Source: Anthoceros angustus (taxonomy: Eukaryota > Streptophyta > Anthocerotopsida > Anthocerotales > Anthocerotaceae). From it: a stretch of 53,881 nt of DNA. The translations under genes were made by a program, and so were the position numbers. Of this stretch, positions 29,700-40,499 are shown piece after piece. The DNA lies in NCBI GenBank assembly GCA_010909165.1, contig MU008180.1:1-53881 (forward strand), written 5' to 3'. The stretch's first letter is position 1. Each line of letters begins with the position of its first letter. The notes under the pieces are model-generated. The model was not told the origin of the DNA. It ran no database searches and saw only the letters and a list, made by a program, of their open reading frames with translations.

Positions 29700-30500
29700 C
29701 CTCTTCATACGTACGGTGGCCAATCTACCAACTTTCCCCGGGACATCTCATACATCATCATTAAATGGGAATTTCCCAAGCATCGCCTTCCTCGCCACGT
29801 TAGTCCTAGCCATATCTTGGCGAATAAATTCCACTTCCGCCTCCTTGAACAAAGAGATCCTCCAGCCATTGCCTTGCGATCCAAACCTTCCTCCTGGTCA
29901 GAGGAACATACTCTCATAACCTCCTCCGGGACTGATTCTTGAGAACTGAATCACGGAATGATCCCTCCTTGTGGGCTTAGGTATCAAACACGATCCTGGA
30001 AATGTCGACCTTTCCACATCCTGTGATGACTGACCGGTGATCCTCGGGGCAGTCCGCCTTGGTCACTCTCATTCAGAAGCACCCCGAACCAAGCGGTCGC
30101 AAAGTGCCACCTGTGCACCAAGTACACCATTCCATCTTCATCTCGGGCAGAAGCGCTCGAACGCCTCAAATCTCGAGGTGAATTTGAGCGCCTACACTGA
30201 ACTCGGAATTGGGTGTTTCTTCCTTTTCCCTAGGCGGTGTGGCCGGTGGAGGTTTTCCTCCCGTGCATGTACTGCCCTATCCTCACTATCTTCACCATCT
30301 CGCACTGTGGGAGCACACAAGGATAGCAAGATTGGAGAGATTGGAGAGTAATCTATCGGACTAAGAGAGTGGCAAAGAAGTGGTGGTTTGGGTGAGACAG
30401 AAGGGGAAAACTTCCGTGTTTCTTCAGCGATGGCCTCAACACAACCACCAAGAGGTGGCCTTGGCCCCTTCAATCTCCCCTCCAGCATTTTCTTCACTCG
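29700..30500 (-). pseudogene. possible gag-like remains (minus)
   Basis: Fragments in changing frames read MKKMLEGRLKGPRPPLGG near 30450-30497, RDEDGMVYLVHRWHFATAWFG near 30080-30150, TRRKVWIARQWLEDLF near 29850-29905 and SGIYSPRYG. The order basic leader, aromatic helix block and WLEDLF resembles a gypsy gag, but no diagnostic residue or zinc knuckle was found. The identification rests on context: LTR-type DNA on both sides and the same strand as its neighbours. Confidence 0.35.
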
Positions 30501-31300
30501 CTTTTACGCTGGTAGTCCTCCGCAAGCTCTTCCCTTCCTCTCCAACAATCGCCTCCGCTTGAGGCCTCCACTCGTCGCCTGGACCCCCTCAGGACTCTTC
30601 TCCGAACTTCTCACCGGCACTCACTCAATACCGCGACCTCTTGTTGCTCTTCATCGCTGCCACCTGCCGCCGCGCCCTCCTTGCGCCTCCGATTCGCGTT
30701 CCTTCACCTTGTAATCAAGTCGCCTCGCCACTCTGCCTTCTTCCTTCGAGCGTAAGCTCCTCTTACTCTTCTCGCGCCGCCGCCAGTCACTGAAAACGCC
30801 GGTTCAAACCACGCTAACAGATTTGCAGATATGCAAATCCGCCTTAATTGCGCTCCTCCCGGATGGTCGCCACATGTCCGGTTCAAAACTCCTGCAGCTA
30901 TTTTCTATTTACAACCTAACCAGCCCTATTTGGCATGTATAGCCATGCGAATCTAAATAATTCAAGGCCAAGGAACTTCTTATCCCATATTCCTACTTCG
31001 TGGTCCAAGGAACCTATCATGACTATCTTGTCCGGTGGCGAAACTCATCAGGCATGCGGTAAGGAGGCAAGAAGGTGAGGCGCCAAATTGGGGAGTAATT
31101 TCCTTCCTTGAAGCACTTGGAGAAAAGCCAAGCGCCATGCCTCATTTGGGAAAGGCAAGGGAAGGAGCCGCTTTGCCAAAGCCTCCTCCTCACGAGGAGG
31201 TAAAGGAAAAGAAAGGCGGCAGCGGAGGGTGCGCCAGGAGAATCGAGATGCCCCAATTCACTTGTTTTGGGCAGGCTCAACCCTGATTTGGTCGATTTTG
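30501..31300. other. region with no recognised gene
   Basis: It is C/T-rich on the plus strand to about 30.9 kb. The minus strand has AACCGGCGTTTTCAGTGACTGG near 30786-30807, which could be a decayed PBS. A plus-strand frame of 83 codons at 31035-31286 (Glu/Lys/Pro-rich) has no motif. Confidence 0.35.
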
Positions 31301-31632
31301 AAGGCGGAGGAGGAGAACATCCAATTGGGATGGGTGTATGGCCGCGGTGGGCCTACACTAATTTGAAATTGATTGAGGAGTGTTATTAAAGATATGCATA
31401 AAGATATGCCTTCGGGATCATGCAATGTGTGAGAATAGAGCATGTGGAAGAAGTGAGACGCCAAGAAGCAAGGAATCACGAAAGAGAGTGTATTAAAGAG
31501 GAAATAGCACAAGGCTATATACATCAAGTAAAGCGGTTATTGAAACCGCATAACTAAAATGTAGAACTAACTTCTTAACCTAGGCTAGGATACTTAAGGT
31601 ACTAACCGGGTTTTCTATACTCCCACTTAGTT
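31300..31632 (-). repeat. probable copia-2 3' LTR start with PPT-like tract
   Basis: CTAAGTGGGAGTATAG (31617-31632, read on the minus strand) matches the AAGTGGGAG tract that lies before copia 3' LTRs. It is followed by AT-rich DNA with a GTATATAGCC TATA-like word near 31513-31522. The LTR end is not resolved. Confidence 0.45.
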
Positions 31633-31639
31633 TTAGCAT

Positions 31640-32650
31640 TTTGAAACATAAATGAGGAATCAAAAGTATTCTATGTAAATAGAAACATAATGAATCATCG
31701 GACTCACTAAGCGTGAGCTGTCCTACACCGTCCGGTCCGCTCACTCCTTGCGCTCATCACGCTCCCGCTCAAGGCTCCAATAAGAACGAATGGCCACACT
31801 CGGTCTGAACTCGCGCTCCTAAGTGACCATCTTCATCTTGGGTGTCCTCTGGTGGCGATCCACGGCCTAAGTTGTTGTCTTCACTCCAATCGGTGGTGCG
31901 AGATGTCGGATTCTTAGGCCTCAAGTGTCTTGGATGTGAGAGGCATGGGTTCACAGTCGTCAAATTCTCAAGGCAGTCCACTCTCCACGCAATGTCTTGC
32001 CGGCTCCAACATAGTCTCCTTCAACACGCGGCTCTCCTCGCCTCTGGTGCTCAAAGGCAAAGGCGGCAAGGAGGTGCGAACTTTGACAATAGAGGCAAAA
32101 AGCGGTGTTTGCTGCCTCTTGATTTTCATGCAACACTAAAGGGACCAGTACAAGCTCAAGAAAGCAGGAATGGCATTTGTGGCTATGGACCCAACCAAGG
32201 AGGCTGCTGAACTACTTGAAAGTTCCTCGCCCATAGACTCGAAGATGAAGCTTACATGGAGAGGGGTGGGGGAAGCGCAAGGAGTGTCACAAAGGAAAAG
32301 AGGAAGAAAAAGGTGGAGAAGAAACTAGCCACATGTGACAAACGCTTCTTTGGTCACCTATGGTAGTACACGAACTTTCAGGCCGCTTTTCTATGTTTGT
32401 GCTATCAACGGCCCACCTTACGTTCATGCAAGCACTTCACGAGGAGTTTGCCAAGGCTAATAGGGCTAGAGAGGCCGGCCAAAACTACGAGCAAGGACGG
32501 CAAACTCCACACAAGGATTAGTTAGTGGGCGGTGCCCTTGGACACCTAAAGGTATCAAGCATACACCAGCAGAAGTGTGCTTCTCATGAGTGGGTTTAGA
32601 GTGCCTTTGTGAGGAGATCGAAACATTGTCTCCGGTTGGCACATATGATC
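31640..32650. other. unassigned DNA between copia-2 RNase H and its PPT
   Basis: About 1 kb more than expected for a copia tail. Plus-strand fragments EVRTLTIEAKSGVCCLL near 32071-32120 and AGMAFVAMDPTKEAAELLES near 32165-32225, and a later Lys/Arg-rich run, look coding-like. They belong to no retroelement domain I know. This may be an insertion carrying a host gene fragment. Confidence 0.3.
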
Positions 32651-32659
32651 ACCTCACCA

Positions 32660-33950
32660 TTTTACGCTTGTCGAATGAAGTGGTGACTAATTTCAATATG
32701 TTTTGCATGGAATACCGGGTTCTTGGTGAGTGCAATCGGCGGTTGTCGCACAGTGGTGTTGGACCCGATCTGTTGTTGTAACCCCTTTAGGAAACTCGGA
32801 TCCGGATGATCTCCTTTGATGCACAGGTCATGGATGCATATTCGCCTCTGTTGAGGAAAGGCGGGCAGTTGGTATCTTCTTGCTTGACCATGACACCTGC
32901 GGGTGCCCAAAAAAATCTGTGCACCACGCCCGTCTAAATGCGGATCTCACCTTGATCGGCATTACAATATCTTTGTGAGTTGACCACCATCAGACTTCCT
33001 AAAAGCAGGCCCTTCCTTACGGTTCCCTTGAGATAGCGAAAAATTCTTCTGTATCGATCCGTAGGTCTGGTTTTCTAAGAATTGGCTTCGCTCCCCTTTG
33101 CCCTAGTAATGTCCATCCCTGGTCCAACAGCGGGTAGATGAGAGAGCCCACGGCTTGCCTATAAGGAGTGCCCATAATGGCTTGCTTTACAGTTGTAGGA
33201 CCTTTATTCAAGGGCAGTTTTCTCCCATCGCCATGGTTGCCTGAGCTTTGCATCAAGCATATTAAAAGCCTCGAGTTGATGGACAAAGTGCTCTTGATGG
33301 ATATCAATGGTGTTGTCGGCCTTGTTGAAATGGGCCCGAACACCCGGGAGAAGGTCAGCTCGCTTCGTCGGTCATCTCAAACTTGGAAAGCGAATCGCCT
33401 TGATCTTAGCCATCATCATGGATGCTAAAGAGGAAGTTGTCATCCACATAAACCGTGAGTATCACAAACTCATCACCGTTCGAGCGTACACACTCGTGTC
33501 GGCATCAAGACAAGTGAATCGAGTTCTATGAGGACTTATGGAATACCTCGTGCCAAGCCCTAGAAGCTTGCTTGAGGCCATATAAGGTTTTAAGCGTTCT
33601 GGACCTTATCCTCATCAATAGTAAAGCCTTGGTGGCACATATAAATATCTTCCTCAAGCAAGCCATTCGACGCTATTTTCACATCCAAGCGATGCACGGA
33701 AGATTGTAATGGGAGGCTATGGCTAAGAGGATTCTCAGCGTAGATTTAACCGGTGCAAAAGTTTCGTTATAATCAAGGCTGTGGATCGCTATAGCCTTTA
33801 GCAACCAAACGTGCTTTGTATCTTCCCTACTGATGCCACGTGTTAGCTTTTTCTTGAAGACCCATTTGCACTCAACGGGTTTTCTACCTTTGGGAAGGTC
33901 AACAAGTTTCAGTTTGGTTTTGATGAGGGTGATATTCGTAATCTATAGCA
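32660..33950 (-). pseudogene. copia-2 reverse transcriptase and RNase H, broken
   Basis: The RT palm shows VYVDDNFLFSIHDDG near 33410-33455, equivalent to LYVDDMLI with both aspartates kept. SLSKFEMTDEAS and PYRQAVGSLIYPLLD, near 33120-33175, are the usual end of copia RT. RNase H is seen as KGLQQQIGSNTTV and PPIALTKNPVFHAKHIEISH in an 82-codon frame at 32662-32910, ending HHFIRQA. The N-terminal RT part (33.6-33.95 kb) is badly degraded. Confidence 0.85.
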
Positions 33951-34339
33951 GCTTTCCAAAAACGGATTAGGTCCTTCTCTGACTTCCTTGTATGTGGTTC
34001 ACCTAAGGAGGCTGAGGCGCTAAGCTGCCGGCATACTAGGATCACGTAAGGAGGAGACTTGGAAAGGAGGTTCTTGCCACTCATGCATAGGTTTTTCTGA
34101 GAGGAACGTCTAAGGGGACGATGTCTTGGATTAGTCTCAACATCTGATGGGGTTCTCGTGTTCGGATGTCGACTCAGAGTGCATCGATTGGTATGTTCGG
34201 TTCGGACTCAACTTGGTTTGAAATACAGATCAGTGAATCATCATCATGGCTCTTGATAGTTGAGTGTTGGACTGAGCAGCTGTGGAATGTTGCCAGTTGC
34301 CCCCTGGTAATCCGAAGAAGGAGGATCGTCGTCATCAAA

Positions 34340-35215
34340 AAGTGACTTGTCGACGGGGCCGATCGGTGTCCTCAATTCCATGTATGGAAGCTGGTTGAGG
34401 ATCTGCCTGAGGTTGTAAGGTAGCTAGATGGCGACGAAGAAGAGCTGCTTCATTAAAGATCACACTACGAGCAAGAGTGAGTTGTCTCGAAGTAGGATCA
34501 AAGAGCTTATATCCCTTCACCTCATCAGAATATCCAACAAAGACATGTCGTGAGGCTCTCGGATCCAACTTTGAGCGTTGAGGAGGCACCAAGGCATAAG
34601 CTGGGAACCAAAATTGAGGTGTTGAACCCTTGGTTTCTTACCATAGCGTTCAAAAGGAGTGATCTTCCCAAGCTCCTTGGTGGGAAGGCAGTTCTGGACA
34701 TAGTTGGCTGCCATCAAAGCTTCGCCCAATAACCACGGTCACCGGCCAAAGGTGAGGATGCCAAAGTAGCCTCTTGCAAGGTTCTGTTCTTCCTCTCGGA
34801 GAAAGCATTACTTGAGGGTGTGTAGCAGTGAGTTGATCAATCCCTTCTTGTTCGCATAAAAGGAGTTGAATGCATTGCTTGTGTACTCACCCCCATTATG
34901 CATTACTTAAAATCCATTACCTTGCAAGAAGCAGCTAAGCAAATTTGACATATGATTTGAAGCGATGAAAGCCTCACTCTTATGACGAAGGATGTATGTC
35001 ATACGATGTCACTCCACTCATCGATGAAGGTGATGATAGTTGCCTCCACCAAAAGAGCTAGTGGACATGGGACCACAAATATCGCTTTATGTATGGTGTG
35101 GGCGGCGTGTCGTACGCTAAGGTTCTCATCCTTGTATGGCGAGACTATGGGCTTTGCTAAGTTGGCACCTTCACGAGAAGCTTGTGAGAATCAAAATCAC
35201 AAACCGCAGTCTTGG
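34340..35215 (-). pseudogene. copia-2 integrase, broken
   Basis: The core reads TIITFIDEWSDIV near 35005-35045, NAFSERKNRTLQEATLASS near 34760-34815 (the conserved GVAERKNRTL with the catalytic Glu), then ALMAANYVQNCLPTKELGK and TPFERYGKKPRVQHL in a 70-codon frame. The C-terminal region has RSKLDPRASRHVFVGYSDEV and KGYKLFDPTSRQLTLARSVI at 34335-34592. These are classic copia integrase C-terminal motifs. Several frameshifts separate them. A Ser/Pro-rich linker to RT follows. Confidence 0.88.
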
Positions 35216-35354
35216 TGATTTACCCCAAGTATGAGATTCGTGCAGGGGTGATTTCGTGTCGAGACAACCAAAACATAGCCAATCCAACCAAACACGGACA
35301 CACCAAACATCTAGCGATTCTGAGACCGGGCTACTACCTAACAACACGGACACA

Positions 35355-35417
35355 GGCTATCTTAGCCACGCGTCTGTTGCTACCTTAGCAGAGCGGACCA
35401 GTTGCTATCTTAGCAAC
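35355..35417. repeat. TGCTA-nnn-TAGCA palindrome cluster
   Basis: Three perfect inverted repeats, each with a 3-nt loop: GGCTA-TCT-TAGCC (35355-35367), TGCTA-CCT-TAGCA (35378-35390) and GTTGCTA-TCT-TAGCAAC (35401-35417). A related TGCTA-CCA-TAGCA lies at 36835-36847. Confidence 0.88.
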
Positions 35418-35508
35418 CACCCTCTATTACAGCAGTGGGGTCCACCTTGGGATCAGGTCGGCTATTAATAGAAGGTGGGTCCAGTGGGATCCAAGTGGAT
35501 AAGGCTGA

Positions 35509-35529
35509 TCTCTCTCTCTCTCTCTCTCT
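35509..35529. repeat. (TC)n microsatellite
   Basis: Ten TC units, at the start of a pyrimidine-rich stretch. Confidence 0.9.
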
Positions 35530-36502
35530 TATTCATCCACAAGGTTAGATCCACCAATCGATTCGCTCCCATAACTCTTTTCCCTCACTCTTGCAGCACT
35601 TCTTGAGACTCCCTTGCCTCGTCCTTTCAGCTCACCTTCCAGCTCGGGCAGACCCTTCCAGCTCTCCAGTCCCTTGGGGTGCCTCTCATGACCTCTCCAC
35701 ACTCTCCAAGTTTCCCCAGCTCTCTTCAACTCCTTTGTTCTCACACCTCAGCCCATTCAATCACTTCCCGCTCTGACTCCTCTCCAGCCCTTACAAGGTT
35801 CTCATCCAGACCTTACAGCCCTCACCAACTCTCAAAATACTTGCTCATTCACGCAATCATTCCATCTCATCCACTCACGGATCTTCAACCTCCACTCACG
35901 ACTCTCTTCTTCAACACAAACATCACTCCTGAGACTTCTCGGTCCTTACCCCTCTCAAACAGCCGATCAACTCCCCATATCCATTTTCCACTTCTCTCAT
36001 AGTTCACTTGTCCCTCTCATTTTCCAAACACCAAATCTCCAACACACAATTCAAACACAAGGTGAGTACTAGACTAGCTGAAGGGAATGAGGAAGAGTCT
36101 GGACAGCCTCCCGGCTTCACCCCTTCCTCTTGACCTTGGAAACTCCTCCAAGGAGACCTCAAGGCTCCCTCCTTGCTTTCCACCACCCTTGCGGATCGGC
36201 CACAGATCTAGGCAACAGTGGTCTTCTTAGCTTCCTGACAAAGAGGCAGTGTCTAGACTTACGACCTTGGATCAGTACTCCCCAAACCCCGTGCTCGGCC
36301 CCAAACACCAAGACCTTGAACCAACATTGCTTACATTTCATCAAGAGGGCTGCCTCTTATACCCAAGATCAGCCCACAAAAGTAGCGCTTGCTTGCCAAA
36401 AATATCGATCTTAGCCTACCAATCCTAGAGGCCTATCTCTTAATTCCACTATGAGAGATAAGATTTCTGATCTATCTACATGGGCCTCTAGCTATTTCGT
36501 CC

Positions 36503-36800
36503 TTACCCTATTATCTCTCTAGGCCTCCTATGTATGCTCTCCTCTTGCTCTCCTCCTCTTGGCTGGTTGGGCAAACTCTCCCATAAAATCTCCACCTCCT
36601 CAGCTGGACTCCTCCTCTCTTGTGCTGCAACATAGCAGTACTCCTCCTCGGTGAGCTCTTGAATCACAGGATGGGTGGTGAGTCTCCTCCATAAGAAGTC
36701 CAACCCGGTAGGATCGATTGCCGTCAAGGCATGGATCAAGTACCTCCATGTTCCCCATTACTTCCCGTTCGGGTATTTCCTGTGATTTCGCCCAAATAGG
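36503..36800 (-). pseudogene. gag-like fragment in the insertion
   Basis: A 78-codon frame reads IHALTAIDPTGLDFLWRRL, then HPVIQELTEEEYCYVAAQE and AEEVEILWESLPNQP. Just upstream the DNA reads WRYLIHAL. Composition is protein-like (helical, balanced), unlike the nearby pyrimidine-rich frames. I do not recognise the family; a gag N-terminus is an inference from the mobile-element context. Confidence 0.35.
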
Positions 36801-37079
36801 TTTCAGAATTTATCGGAAAATAACTCGACTTAGTTGCTACCATAGCAGGCTCCGAGTCGGTTGTTGTCATAGCAGTCACTGTAGCAGCCCTAGCAATGGC
36901 GCGTTAGCCGTCGGCGACCAACCCTCAGGTTACATCCGGGATTAGGACTAGACTCTCTTCCTCCTACTAGGCTCTAGTAGACTTTTCTTATTCCTAACCT
37001 ACTTCACATTCCAACACACGATTCTCTTAAACACAAAACAAAAAACACTCCTTTTAGAAGTGCAGTACCCATGTGGTCA

Positions 37080-37930
37080 CCACAAGGTCTCACCTTTTAT
37101 GAGGGTTCAGGCGTTGGAAATTGACATGACCTAAGCGACAATGCAAGGCTGAGTAGATGGTGTTCTTGCAATGTGGACATAAGAGTTTGTCGATTGGTTG
37201 CGGTGGAGACATCTAGCAAGTAGAGATCATGGGCGAGGTTCCGCTAAAGAGATTACGACTGACTTGGTGATGGTACACCCTTGCTGGTCAAAAACACGCA
37301 GTTGTGGTCTACAGGCCAACTTTATAGCCGGACATGAGATTCTTAGTCATTGAAGGTACATAAAGTACATCACTCAAAATGAGATGAGAGGAGTTTGGCG
37401 GAAAAGTTGTGGCAGAACTTTTCTTGATGGAGAGCCCACTATCATCACCGGAAGAACAAAGCTGCATCATCATTTGGAATGGCGCGGAAGCAGACTTGTT
37501 GAAACAAATGTATTTGTAGTAGCACGAATCTAAGAACGGAGGTGGGCAGTGCGGATAGTGGATAATTGTTGCCGGGATGGTAGGTTGCTTAGCTTTGCTC
37601 ATAGTGAGGTTGCTCTGCGGTGCCTTCTCGTGGCTCTCCTTGTTTCTTCTTACGCAGTCCTAGCTCATAATGGCCGAAATTTTACACCAATTGCAAACAA
37701 AGGTCTTCTTGGCGTTGTTGCTATTAGAGGCCAGCAGTGATTGAGTGGGAAGCCACGTCCCTCCCTGAAGCCGCCATCACGTCCTGCGGAAGCGGCACCC
37801 TTGCTCCACCGGATGAACTTGAGCACATGGCTTGTGAAATGCCGAGAACATTCTTCTGAGTGCTCAATAACTTCCTCAAGGTGGCGGTGGAGTTTGGCTG
37901 CTGCGGTTGCCTTGGCTTGAATGGTCACAT
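37080..37930 (-). pseudogene. copia-2 gag end and protease/GAG-pre-integrase, broken
   Basis: A zinc knuckle is seen near 37655-37705 as CNWCKIS, followed after a one-base loss by GHYELG; the last Cys is changed. Downstream a clean 97-codon frame has SSHLILSDVLYVPSMTKNL, the copia motif around LxNVLYVPxLxxNLLS that ends the protease region. The GAG-pre-integrase follows near 37080-37250 with ALS/LRSCQFPTPEP-like remains. Upstream frames (87 codons, VIEHSEECSRHF) are gag-like but not diagnostic. Confidence 0.75.
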
Positions 37931-38480
37931 CTCGCTAGCGCTCCTTCTTCTCGAGGCCAGAAACAAGACCACCCCCAACACACAAATCAGCGTTAGGCTC
38001 GGGCGCGCCTGCTTCGCCAATTTCCTCGTGATTTCTCGGGGCAGAAGCGCGCGATAGGTAGTCGCGATTCTTCTTCCACTCTCAAGTTCTTCAACCTTGC
38101 GCCTCCGGCGCCCCAACCTCGTGCCTCTTGCCCTTGGCGGCTCCTTCCGGCACTATAGCGTGCCGCTCTATTCTTGCAGTGTTGAGGCCCCTCGATGTTC
38201 AGGCTCGGTGCACTGTCTCCTTTCCTCTTGCCTAGGGTTTCCTCCTTCGCTCACCTTGCCACCCGGCTCCCCTTTTACGCAAGTCGCGATCGCAGCAATA
38301 GCAACTTCCTTTTCTTCTCTTTCTCGCGCTTCCCTTACGCTCCGGCTCAGTCTGGTCTTTTGAAGGAGGGGCCTCGGCTCGAAGAGGAAGTTGGCGCCCC
38401 AAAGCGCACTTTATACTGTGGATTCTGCCACAGGCTTCCCAACCTAGTTGGGTCATCATTAATTACCTAATCTAAAGCGC
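37931..38480 (+). other. pyrimidine-rich DNA leading into the L2 LTR
   Basis: It is C/T-rich and has a counterpart in the 10.9-11.4 kb region (for example TTGCAGTGTTGAGG here and CTGCAGTGTTGGCG there). Frames of 88-91 codons on the plus strand are compositional. GTTGGCGCCCCAAAG near 38390-38404 carries a GGCGCC core but no LTR end precedes it. Confidence 0.4.
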
Positions 38481-38489
38481 CTATTTTCC

Positions 38490-38920
38490 CTCACGCCGCT
38501 CTCGCTTCGTTGTTAGCTTGCTAATTATTCTACATATTTATTCCCTATTGGTGAGCATATATAGTGGATATCCCCTATATTAATTTCTTTTCCTAGCGAG
38601 ATCTGTTGACCTACCGCGGTGATACACTTGCGCTTCCATGATGATGCCTCCTTTTCTCGACCTACGTAGTGTGGCGACCCTCTGTTGTAGTCTGACTCTG
38701 AATGCTTCGAGGCGCCCTTACGCGCCTCTGCAGGGGTCATTTTGACCGTCCTTTTTCTGGGATATCCTCTTGACTTCCTAACAATATCCTACAACTCGAC
38801 GGGGCTTCTCGGAAAGTTTCGGCATGCTCCTCTTTAGTCGTTTCTAGCCAAAAAAATCAAACTTGTTTGTCCTCAGCTCTTTTGAATTTGGTTGCCCAAA
38901 CTTTTGCGTTCCGCGATTTA
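38490..38920 (+). repeat. LTR family L2, second plus-strand copy
   Basis: It shares with 11.4-11.9 kb the blocks ATTGGTGAGCATATATAGTG, GGTCA-TTT-TGACC (38735-38747), GGGATATCCTC, CTAACAATATCCTACAACTC, CATGCTCCTCTT, AGCCAAAAAAATCAA and TTGCCCAAACTTTTGCGTT. It sits between two minus-strand copia elements, so it is an insertion in the opposite direction. Confidence 0.75.
38555..38575 (+). promoter_or_regulatory. TATA-like box in L2 LTR copy
   Basis: GCATATATAGTGGATATCCC, the same box as in the 11.5-kb copy. Confidence 0.45.
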
Positions 38921-38939
38921 TCTTACGTGCTGATATACT

Positions 38940-40280
38940 TAACCTTTACTATTCCTCTCTCGCATCCGGATGTAGTGATGATAGAGCTCTATATGTTTAG
39001 TCCTAGCATGAAACCTAGGGTTAGCAACTAAAGCTATAGCACCCATATTATCACGAGCGGACTAGTAGGACGATTGTGATTGATTCTGAATCAAGAAATT
39101 GGCGTTCCACTCGGCCTCCTTGCAAGCATCATCGGGGCTTTGTACTCGGCTTCGGTGAAGACAAAGCAGAAGCTTGTTTCTTGCAACTCAACTACGAGAC
39201 CAGAGGCATAAGGAAACAATAGCGAGAGAGACTCTTTCGGCGTATCGGCATTGGATGCCCAATCGGCATACAAAAGAGGTCGATAAAGTGACTTGCTCCC
39301 ACTTGCTGAATATTGTAAACCAAAATAGTGCCCTTGATATAACGATAATATGTTTAACGGTATCGATTAATGCGTCAGGGCTGCTTAAGGCTGCGAAACC
39401 ATACTAACATGTAGGCGATGTCGGTCAGTCCAGTTGGCGGAAAATCAAGCAACCGGCGGCCTGCGCAAGGAGATGCCATATCTTTAAGATCTGCGCACTC
39501 GAGGAGCTTGATCTATACTAAGCTTTTCCCCAACTGCGGAGAATCGTCGTAAGTCGGCCTCATCCATATGAAAGCGTTTAAAATTTCTTTGATGTACTTA
39601 GTTTGATGAAGAATAATGTGGCTGCAACCTGTGGCCGCAAAATCGGATGCTAAGGCGAGCTGCAGATCCCCTTGATCGGTCATTTCAAACTCGGCCCGAG
39701 CATTGTCTTAACTTTCTCTAGTTAGGAGTACTATTCTAGAAGAGCGCAATCATCCACGTAAAGTGCGAGAACAACAAAAGACCACCACAGGAAAGGTAAA
39801 ACACATTGTTGTCCATGAGAGATTGTAGAAAACCGAGCTTCTTCAAGTACTTCACAATCCATATACCATGCTCTTGGACTTTGTTTCAAGTAAATAGTCT
39901 TTAGCGACTTGCAAACTTTCCTAGCCCATTTTTTGTTGATGAAGCCTTGGTTCTTGCATGTATAACATCCTTCTTCTAACTCCCCATGCGGAGAAAGGTA
40001 CATCGTCCATTTGTTGGACTTCAAGGTCATACTTTCGGCTAACTAACAACATGAAGGTGGCTTCTAGCCGGTGAGAAGGTATCGCCATAATCAATACAGT
40101 ATTTGACTAAGCGACCAAGCGTGATTTGTATCTAGTCATTCCATCCGATTTAAGCTTGGTCTTGAAGACCCACTTGATAATAGGTTTCCTACCGGTGGAA
40201 GATCAACAAGTTCCCAAGTGTTATTCTTCATAGAAATTGTACTCATCATCAATTGAAATCCGTAATGGTGTCCATCGGTC
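38940..40280 (-). pseudogene. Ty1/copia copia-3: reverse transcriptase and RNase H, broken
   Basis: The RT start is seen near 40150-40245 (NNTWELVDLPP, then KVK-type basic sequence). A 99-codon frame at 39731-40030 has RKVCKSLKTIYLKQSPRAWY and the catalytic ALYVDDCALL. RNase H follows: YADWASNADT at 39091-39273, FTEAEYKAPMMLA (the usual SSTEAEY), then near 38985-39060 DNMGAIALVANPRFHA and KHIELYH. Integrase and gag are missing. The domain order and direction match copia-2, which lies downstream on the same strand, but the sequence differs, so it is another element. Confidence 0.88.
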
Positions 40281-40480
40281 CATGAATTGCTTCCTCATGG
40301 GATTGCGGATCGGGGCGGATCTCCCCTACTCCACGATTCGAGCGCCTATCATGCGGCTGCGTTGATTACATACCGATTGCATTATTTATTGCGCCTCTTC
40401 CCAGTCCTCCGTATCTTTGTACAAACCCTAGCAACGCTCCGGTTGGCTCTCTTCATCAGATTAAGCGCCTTTCCATCATG
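40281..40480. other. junction DNA between copia-3 and gypsy-III
   Basis: No gene. The minus strand has CGCAATAAATAATGC near 40378-40392, which might be a polyadenylation signal of a decayed gypsy-III 3' LTR. Confidence 0.3.
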
Positions 40481-40499
40481 ACGGGTGTTGGCACCTCAA

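Larger units (their letters stand above)
35240..37070. mobile_element. unclassified insertion within copia-2
   Basis: It splits the GAG-pre-integrase from the integrase core. It has TGCTA-nnn-TAGCA palindromes near both ends (35.35-35.42 and 36.83-36.85 kb), a (TC)n run, a pyrimidine-rich plus strand and a gag-like minus-strand frame. These point to a small LTR element or solo LTR with a gag remnant. Exact ends and target duplication were not found: TGTCGAGAC near 35253 and ATTCCAACACA near 37009-37019 are possible termini. Confidence 0.5.
32660..37930 (-). mobile_element. Ty1/copia retrotransposon copia-2, interrupted
   Basis: On the minus strand the order is gag zinc knuckle, protease region/GAG-pre-integrase, integrase, RT, RNase H. 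That is the copia order, with integrase before RT. A 1.8-kb segment (about 35.24-37.07 kb) interrupts it between the GAG-pre-integrase and integrase core. Frames are broken everywhere, but almost all domains are still readable. Its 5' LTR was not found; the DNA on that side is the plus-strand L2 LTR. Confidence 0.85.
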
